The notes below the pieces were generated by a model that saw only the letters and a list, made by a program, of their open reading frames with translations, was not told the DNA's origin and did no database searches. From Strigops habroptila (Eukaryota; Chordata; Aves; Psittaciformes; Psittacidae), in the NCBI RefSeq assembly GCF_004027225.2, contig NC_044279.2:52910744-52974743 (forward strand): a stretch of 64,000 nt of DNA, written 5' to 3'. Of the stretch, positions 28,401 to 37,400 are shown piece by piece. The translations under genes and the position numbers were made by a program. Position 1 is the first letter of the stretch. Every line of letters starts with the position of its first letter.

Positions 28401-31400
28401 TTTGGCCTGTGTTTTGTAACATACTGGTATATGATACATGTATGACAGCTAGCTGCTGTAATTTGTTACTTAGGTCATTCACTTGTGGATGACCTAAGTA
28501 AATAAAGAGCAATGCTATTGAACTTTTTTCTGTGACATCCTTCTTGCAAACCAATTCTGGATGAATTTTTGTGACAGACATCTTTAATGCTCAAAAGTAA
28601 TCATAAAAGCACCAAAGCTCACAGATATCATTACAAAAGTTAGAACCTATCAATCACATAAAAACGTAAGGAGTGGATCTGCAAAATGAAGTAACTGCAA
28701 AACTTTATTGTGATGAGAACATCATGAATGGAACACTGAAAACAGTACAAGATGCTGTGAGTAGAGCAGAGCAACAGTACCAGCTTTATGAACAATCAGC
28801 AACGAGTAAAAGGCTGATGGATAATTATTTTAAAGAAACTGTGACATGAATAGAAGCTAATAACACTTTGTGAACAGAAATGATGTGTTCTGGGGGCTTC
28901 TGAATGTCTGTGAAGTGTGGGGTTTCAGATAAAAGCATTAGCTGGGATATACCCACTAATTTCACTGCCCTTGGATGTACCTGTAACAGTTTCTATTTAT
29001 GCTCTACTTCAGGTATAAATGAGATTTTCTAACAAGATGATATTTGGATTTTATTCTGCTCTCCTATCATTCTAGAGTATTAATCCTTCTATACACACTG
29101 CATCAGGCTGATTACAATATAGTTTTTACTATATAGTTTTAAGTTGGACAATCATATATGAACAAAAATGCCTGCCCATAGCTGTACAGCATTATGTAGT
29201 GACAAACAGACCTAAGGCAACAATTTTAGTTCAGAAACAAATATAAGCCAGGAGAAAAGGTATACAACTTTGCTGTTTTCATATGCTAAATTGTAATGAT
29301 TGTTTTCATATTACAGGCAATATTTTACCAAGTTATTAATTATTTATCTTATAGGTTTGTTCCTCACCATTTTGCACAGTAGTTATTTACACCAGTGTTA
29401 AGCAAGGAGATAGTGAATTATCCATGTGACTGGCAGAGTGTGAATTGATAATTATGCACATTATTTAGGTGTACTTTGCACATGAGCAAATCTTGTATAA
29501 AGCAATGGCAAGTGAGACCCAGAATCTTTGTTATTGTGGAATGGTCACGAACTATAGCCGTGGACTTAAAAACAATACATATGACAATAAATGAAAAGAT
29601 AAATAATGCTGCCTTCTATTGATGGTATGGTAATCTGGCCTGGAAAATTAAGTTCTGTTATAAGACTCAAGCTTTGACACTTGTGATTTACCCTAGTTTT
29701 GCCCTTTCTTTGAAAATTTGGCCAAATTTGTCCAAACCTTTACCTTTTTTCAGAGTTTTTAGAAGCTGCAATTCACGTTGGTGAACCAGCAACATGAATA
29801 CTCTTTCAATGTCCTTTTTTGAGCACAGCATAGACAGTCTTCTGGGTCCTACATGCATATAAATGTATGGCAAGTGTGTGACATCTTTCTACAAGATTCA
29901 GAAAACTGCTATGATCCTTTTTCACACACAGTTTCTAAGTGGGGCTGTAGAGTAACTTTACAGTTCCTATTTTAGTCACTCAAACTCCACTTTAAGGGCA
30001 GCTGAAATAGTAACTAGACATACCGCAATAAATATTCCACTTGTCCCGTTGAAGTTGTCAATCCAACCCTGCAAAAAAGCAGAATGATTACTATTTCTTT
30101 CAATGACATGTTGCTTACAGAGGCTTTGAAATAGTCAAAAGCCTGTAACGCTGTGGTGTAGGCAAAGCAGCAACAAGATACCAGTTACAATGAATGCCAG
30201 CCTATCTGGGACAGCTGCCAGGAAGCTAACCAGTACAAAGTACCTAAATGATTTTTAACAGGGGATACATTGTACGATACCTCATTCTGTCTGCAATTTA
30301 CCCATCAACAATAAAATCTAATTTTTTTTTTAGAAACCACATATTTTCTATTATAACTTGGCTACAGGAATAAACTCTGGCTTTAAACACTACAGTATTT
30401 TGATGCTGTCACACTTGCTGAAAACAGTCAGTGTGTTATATACCCTCTGACATACAACATGCAGATGTCACTGATTTAGTTACTCCAGCTAATATCTAAG
30501 GCAACTGCCACTTGTGGGAGCTGGAGTTAAAAGCAGTGATGAGCTGTCTGACCCGAAACAGGTTATGACACCTAACAGAGTTCGCTCTGTCTTTCCAAGA
30601 TGGGAGGCTTGGCTTAGAGCCTTGGCTGTTTCTCAGCCATCTTTGGCAGGCTTCAAGCTGCCTGAAAGCCAAAGGTGACTTTATGTTGCCTTTGCAATTT
30701 GGCTGCAATGTTAGGGCACATTATTCTTACCAGTATATTCAGCTTAGTGAATTATTTCAGTCCAAAAGTACTGCTGTATTTAATCACTGTGTGGCTGACG
30801 TTTGTATCTGCAACAGGCCCATGCAAGTGTGAATCCAGTGAATTCAGTGACTATCAACATAAGACAGAGATACTGCACATGACTATCAAATGCTTTCAAG
30901 GACCATGTGAAGTCATGTGCACGAGGATCTCATCAAGAGGCTCACTAGACCATGGAAAGACTCAAAGCAGAATGCATCAAGACTACGAACGACCCTCAGA
31001 TCTTGTGTTTCCCCAGCTAGTACAGAAACTCCCCTGTGTGCCTGTCTGGGCACAATCCTCTGCCTGTAAGACTGTCAGTTGCAAGTCCAACATTCTGCAC
31101 TATTACTATCCCAGCCTTGTTATTATTATTATTGCTTAAATGTGTTCTTTTCACTTGGAGACAAGAACTTTTCCTGAAGATGCTGAAGAAAGCTTGCTGT
31201 TCTACTCCAGCACAGGTCGTCTACCTCTTCCACATGTTTTCCTGTGAACTGGAGTACCTGTTTCTCAAGCAGATACTGGTAAAAGTACGGAGAGATTCCT
31301 GACAGTGCTGCAGCTGCAGCAATGTCAAAGGGCTTTCGGCAGGGCATTGCTATGTATTAATGCTTACCGGGAAAGGCTCATGCCAGCTAGCTCCCACGAT

Positions 31401-34400
31401 GGATGGCCTGATGATAGCAATGTTCAAGTTTCCTTTCTCTTGCTGGATCAAGTATTCTGACAAGGCTTTGGTGTAGGTGTAAGTGTTAGGCCAGTCCCCA
31501 ATCAGCCTGGGTGTGATGTCTTCAATGATAGATTCATCCAACCACCTATGGAAAACAAGGAGATCATCATTATCTGCCGTACAGAGAGAGAAAAGACAGG
31601 AATCCTCACCTGAAACAAAGGATAAGCCAGTCAAAGCCATTTAAGACAAAGCAAGGAGCAACTGGTTTGGATTTAGAATAGCTCTGTGGGAAAAAGGTTA
31701 TTTTTGTCTTCAAAGTGCAAAATAACCCTAGTGAGCTTCACGCTACGCTGTTGACCTCAACTTCAGGTATCTATACAACCTCACTATAAAGCAATCTCTT
31801 GTGTGCTTTATGCTTCACTGCCAGCTGTAACATAGATATAGCCGTGGTCTATGATTGAGGTTTCTAGCCTAGCAATCTCACCAGGTACGCTCATCCTTAG
31901 CCAACACAGTCCCTATATACTCCTAAGTACATTTCAGGAGATTCTTGGTAACCTTGAGTTCCTGAGTTGAGTAGCATTACAGATGTCTCAAAAGCTAGAA
32001 CAATATACTATAGACATATTATTCCAGTAGCACTATTAAGTGCTAAATGTTCCTTCCTACTTGTTTTCCACAGGCTTGTTCACATAGGGAATTAAGAAAC
32101 TGTCAGTGCTAGCTACTTAAAAAAACCCCAAACAAAAATATTTTATTTTCTGAAGCAAAAACACCCCACTATTTTTCTTTTAAGGTATTCAAGTATCTAA
32201 TCCATCAGAAGTAGTTATGCATATACCTTTTAAAAAGTGGCCCTCACCACTGCAGTGCTGCAGTGATGGCCTAAGGCTCAAAGGCTCTTCCCTGGCACAC
32301 CATCAAGACATCACTGGTCCTGCCAGCATTTGGGTCTGAAGGACAGGAACTGGCCGTACTTCCAGAGCCCTTGCACTCCACTGCCAATCCCCGACAGGCT
32401 TTCAGCAGTCTGGTGTTACACCACAGAAGCAAAGATTAACTCCTATAATCCAATTTGTAATTAAGTCAATGGACTTAAGAGTTCAGACTGAACTGGTGCA
32501 CTCTTACCAGGGGCACTGCAAGGATACTGTTCCCTGCAGATCCCTGGTTCACCCCTCCTTATCTTGAATTTCAGAAGCAGTTGGAGGTCAGGGGGAGAGG
32601 AATGAGGATGAAGCTGGTACACCTGAAGAATTACTTGATCATATCACCTTAAATGTGCAAACACCTGATGGCTCAGGTGGCACACTGCTTTTCAGATGGC
32701 TCTTATCAAACACAGATGGAAACATTACATGAAAACTGTTACATAAGAAAACACTGATTCACTGAAACTGTAAAACAGTTTGCATGGGAGGGTTGAATTC
32801 AGTGATCTCTCATTTTCAGAGCAAGTTCAGAGAATCATAGAATCATTTTTAGTAAAAAAAAAAAAGACCTTATGGAGGCACAAATACTTTCCTTTGCAAC
32901 CCTAGTCCCACGCTGCAGAAACATGCATAGCAGAAAAAATGTTTAAGCATAAAATATGAAGTTGAACTACACTGAGGCTATAAGCAGCACACAATATTGA
33001 CTTAATTTACAAAGCCTGCTTAGGCAGCCATTGAACTCAGCCTCCTCAGGGGCCCAGCTAAATTGCTATTGTTTGAATCTGTCGAGCAATTAATTACCAG
33101 CATACCAAAAGGAGATGTCTATTTCTGCAGAGCCTGAAGACTAGATTCATTTGGGAGCTCAGATTAAGCTGCATACAAGCCTTTTTTCGCCTTCCCCTTT
33201 CCTTCCCTTCTTTTTTATTTTTACTTAACCAACAGTTGCTCACATGTTAGCATTCTCATGAAGCAAAGACAGGTGTATAAGCACAAGGAGAAGCAACCTC
33301 CCCTACTCCTCATCCTTCCAGATAGGCCTCTGCATTACTTTTGGTGGCCATCAAGGGGACCGCGCTCCTGCCTGTCTCAGGGTACCATCCTCCCAGGTGA
33401 TTTCATCTACCAGCATTACCATCACAGGAGCGCTGAGCTGACAGTTCAGCGAGGCGAAATGTTCCTCCTTCCCTGTGACCTACTTTGAAGATTTTGAAAT
33501 GCTAAATCACAAAGCTACCGCTTTTACTCACTGCTGCAATTGCCCCGTAGAAATGAGAGATGCAAATGAAACTATTAGTAACCTCTTCTTTCACCACATA
33601 TCTGCACCAAATTACTCTGCCATAGGAAAACATAACTCTGTGTTAAACACTTTGCATTAGTGAGACACACTCTTTCTTGTAAATAATGACGGATCTACAT
33701 TTTCTGCAATAACAAACCCAGTTCTGCTTCACTGTGTGCTGTGTTCCTTACCTCAGCACAGCCTTCAAAGCTGATTTCCCTCAGCTTTAGATTAAGGCAA
33801 ATCTTGCTTGATGTGGCAGATTATATGTTTCCTCTATTGGCTTGGCAGCACTTAGAAGTGTGACTTTTGGTTTATACAGATTAAGCCTAAGGCTTTAGTT
33901 GCAGGTTAAATATCAAAATACTGGAAAGCACGGATATAACAGGAGGATAAGAACAGAAAAAGAAACAGCTAGGAGTCCTATTTGGGACTCTATAAACTGA
34001 ATAAAGAATCATAAGCATATATCAAGTACATGGCCAAAAGCATGATTAAATGGATCTGCATTTAATCTGTTATTGCACCCATTTGTGTGATCATACCTCC
34101 TAATGCACTTGCAGAAGAGTACTTTAAGACAAGAGTTGTTTGTGAAAAGAATCTTTCACAGCTGGCTGACGCAAAACACGACCTGTATTTCTTCCCCCTT
34201 TTTGAAGGGAGTTTATGTTTCCTTTGTTCTATATTTCCTTGTCTGCTTTAGTTCCTCCCCGCCCTTTTTGAAGGTAGCATTCTGATATGTGTTCATCTTT
34301 CTCTGAAACCTTCTGTACCCAGATACCCACATATTCTTCCACTTCCATGGTGAATAATAAAAGGTGCATCACTCCCATCTCCTTCCAACCCTGCTTTGTC

Positions 34401-37400
34401 TTCTCTCTCTCTCTCGCCAAGTAATCCTCTGTCCTTCACAGTCTCTCAGAGTTTTCTCTATCCCATTCTGCCTATGTTGTGTCATCCCAACACAGAATCA
34501 CAGACTGGTTTGGGTTGGAAGGGACCTCAAAGATCATCCAGTTCCAACCCCCTGCCATGTGCAGGAACACCTTCCACGAAACCAGGTTGCTCAAAGCCCC
34601 ATCTACAATGAGTGCTCAACATCCAAGAGACTTTCCCCATCCTGCTCCTTCACACACTCTGCAGCCCCATACATCTCCTTCAAATGTTGCCTTTGATTTG
34701 CAGAACACCTTCCAAACCAATGACCCTGGAGACAAGGGTCAATTTTCAGAAAGGCCACCTGCCTTCAATGCCCTTGAAAGCAGTGGTTGTCTTTGCTGTG
34801 AGCAATTATAATGCTACCTGCAAATACTGTAAAGAAACAGATGCCATCCTAGCTGAGGGCATGCTGTTATTTCTCTCTCACTAAAAGTACCAGAAGGTGG
34901 TGAATTCTGGAGTATCTGACATAGAAAAAACAGCAAAAAAACCCCAATTAAAAATGCAGTAAAAGAGCAAGAATGCCCATTTTAATTATGTGGCTAACAA
35001 AAAAAAACCCCTTAGTACCAAGATAAACACATCAAAGTACACTGTGACAGCCCATCCTTTGTCACTCAACCTTTCTTTCAAACACCATCCTCTCTGCTGC
35101 ACATGCAAACTACAGTAAATTCTTGGTGTCTTACATGAAGCAGCTGAAGTAGCAACCTCTGAGGTAGCCAAGTACTTCAACACATTGCTGATTAGCATTC
35201 AGACCTTTGCTGGAATCTTATGTCCAAAGTTGCCAGTAATCGTAAGTTTTTGGGAGCAGTGAAATGTACTATTGATAGTGATAAACTCCAAAGGACGTTG
35301 TAAAACTGAGTCAGTGGGCAAAAAGGTGGCAGATTAGCTTCACTTTAAATAAAAGTAAGGTAATGCATTTAGGGAAAAGTAGTCTAAACTGGTCTTAGAG
35401 GTTGCTGAACTCAGAACTGGCAGCTGCAGCCCAGTGAGAGCTAGCTGACAGCTCTATGAAATCTCCAAATCAATGAGTAGCAGCAATCAAAAAAGTCAGT
35501 GACATGTTGGACATCATCAGGTACTGAGAACAAGACCAATGGTGTCATTTTGAAGCTGTTTTTAAATAAAACTTTGAGTTACCACACCTTGAGTACTGCA
35601 TGCAGTTCTGTCTGGCCCCTGCACCTCAGGGAATGAGTGGACTTAAAGAGGCAGAGAGGAAGGGCAATTAAAATCATCAAGAAGACAGACGTGTTGGCAT
35701 ATGAGGAGATAATACAAAGGCTGAGACTCTGCGGTCTGCAGAAAAGAAGGTCCAGGCTAAATGCAATACAGATTTACAGAACTGCAGAGGCAGTAAATAG
35801 GGCAAATGCTGCAGATACTGCAATGCTACGACTATGGGACATGCAATGTAAGTACCAGCATGACAATTTGAAACAGGTAAAGCAAGCTTGTCTATAGACA
35901 GCAGTTGGTTAGTAAACTGAAACCCGCTGCCACATAGGGTTGCAGAGGCGAAGTACCAGAAAGTTCAAAAAGGGATTAAACAAATTAGCAGATTCAAAAA
36001 CAGGTCAGAAAAGAACAGGACATAACACACCCCATATAACAGTTCTGGTTTCTGGGAGGCTGGGAACAGGTTGCAAAAGTACCTGGGCTGGTATAGCTAC
36101 CCTAACCAGCACCTCCCAGTGCCACTGTGCAGAGCAAGATATTGTGCCAGGCAGTCCATTGCTCTAATGCACTAAGGCATTTCTTATGTTTTTATCACAC
36201 TCCACTTGCAGAATAAATGATAAATGATAGATGACTACTAGCTGGAAGTAAACATACCAAAGAATAGGGGCTACTGGAGAAGTTCAGGTAGAAAACACTG
36301 ATTTATACTAAATTTTCTGGAGTAGCACTTAAACAATGAAATTATTTCTTTAGACAAACCTTTTCTTGAAATAAAATCCTAGTGCTTCTCCAGTTGGACA
36401 TGAATTAATCTCATCTCCCTATTACTGTAAATCAAGGAGAAGAAAGATTTTATACCAACTCTTTGGGTTATAGTTCATGGGTCAGTTGCTTGTATCACAT
36501 AAGTAGCATATAATTAGGAAATAAATGAAAACAAAACTACAGCTATGGGAAAATTCTTCTGAGGGGAAGGTTTCCTGGGGCCTTTATCAGTAGATTTTGT
36601 TATTCTTTGTAATTATTCTTCATTTCAGTAAATTCAGTTAAACAAGCTTTTTTGTTGTTCCCTCAAAGTCCTGGATTCTCTAAAACAGCCCTTTTCTGAC
36701 TTATCCCAATATAACTCCAGTTTAATATCACAGGATTGTTGAAACAGACGGAAACACGTTGGGAACCTGAAGAAATAAAGGAATGAATATATGGTATATG
36801 AAAAATATCAGTTCTTACTAAGGTAGCAATAGAGGTAAGGTAGTCTTACAGAAAGCAGCAACACAACTCCATTCCTTGTTAGCAAATACACTTGTACAGC
36901 AGTAACAGCAACTACAAACAGAAATCCTACCGGTGTGGGTGATGTGAACAATTCAGAGGTCTTCTGCAGAATGGAGCAAAACCAATGTCAGAAGAGGCAA
37001 TGCAGTTCCTACTTACTCTACTAAATCGAAGAGCCTCTTGGGTTCAGCTGGGGGTGGGTAGATGATTTCATCTATGCATTTCCGGACACAGTTTGCATAG
37101 GCAGTGGAGATGTGGATGAAGGCCTCGAGGTTCTGCATCTGCCGGGCCAGCTCTAGAAGCCGCTGCGTGCCCAATACATTCAGTTGCAGGGCATGTCTAA
37201 AGAGGGTTGGGGAAAGAAACAAAATGTGTTACACTGGAGAGAATATATGAAAGCTGAGCATTATCCAAATCCCAAATAATGAAAAAGGAAGTAAGGGAAG
37301 AAAAGGGGTCACAGCAGAGCAGAAAGCTTCAATGAAATGCAAGGGCTAAACCAACTTCCAGTTGGAGTCACTGTTCTGGCCACAGAAAGTCTCTCAAATA

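Larger units (their letters stand above)
31546..37016 (-). other. FAR intron (5471 bp)
   Basis: Donor GTAGA|gtaagt, acceptor ccatag|G, phase 2. It contains a short CR1 tail at about 32828-32878, a minus CR1 3' end (34493-34600) and a long ancient plus-strand CR1 (about 35310-36000). Confidence 0.85.

Noticed and set aside
30675..31139. 154-codon open frame on the plus strand
   Set aside because: It lies within an intron, antisense to the FAR gene, ends in an ATT simple repeat and shows no family motif.
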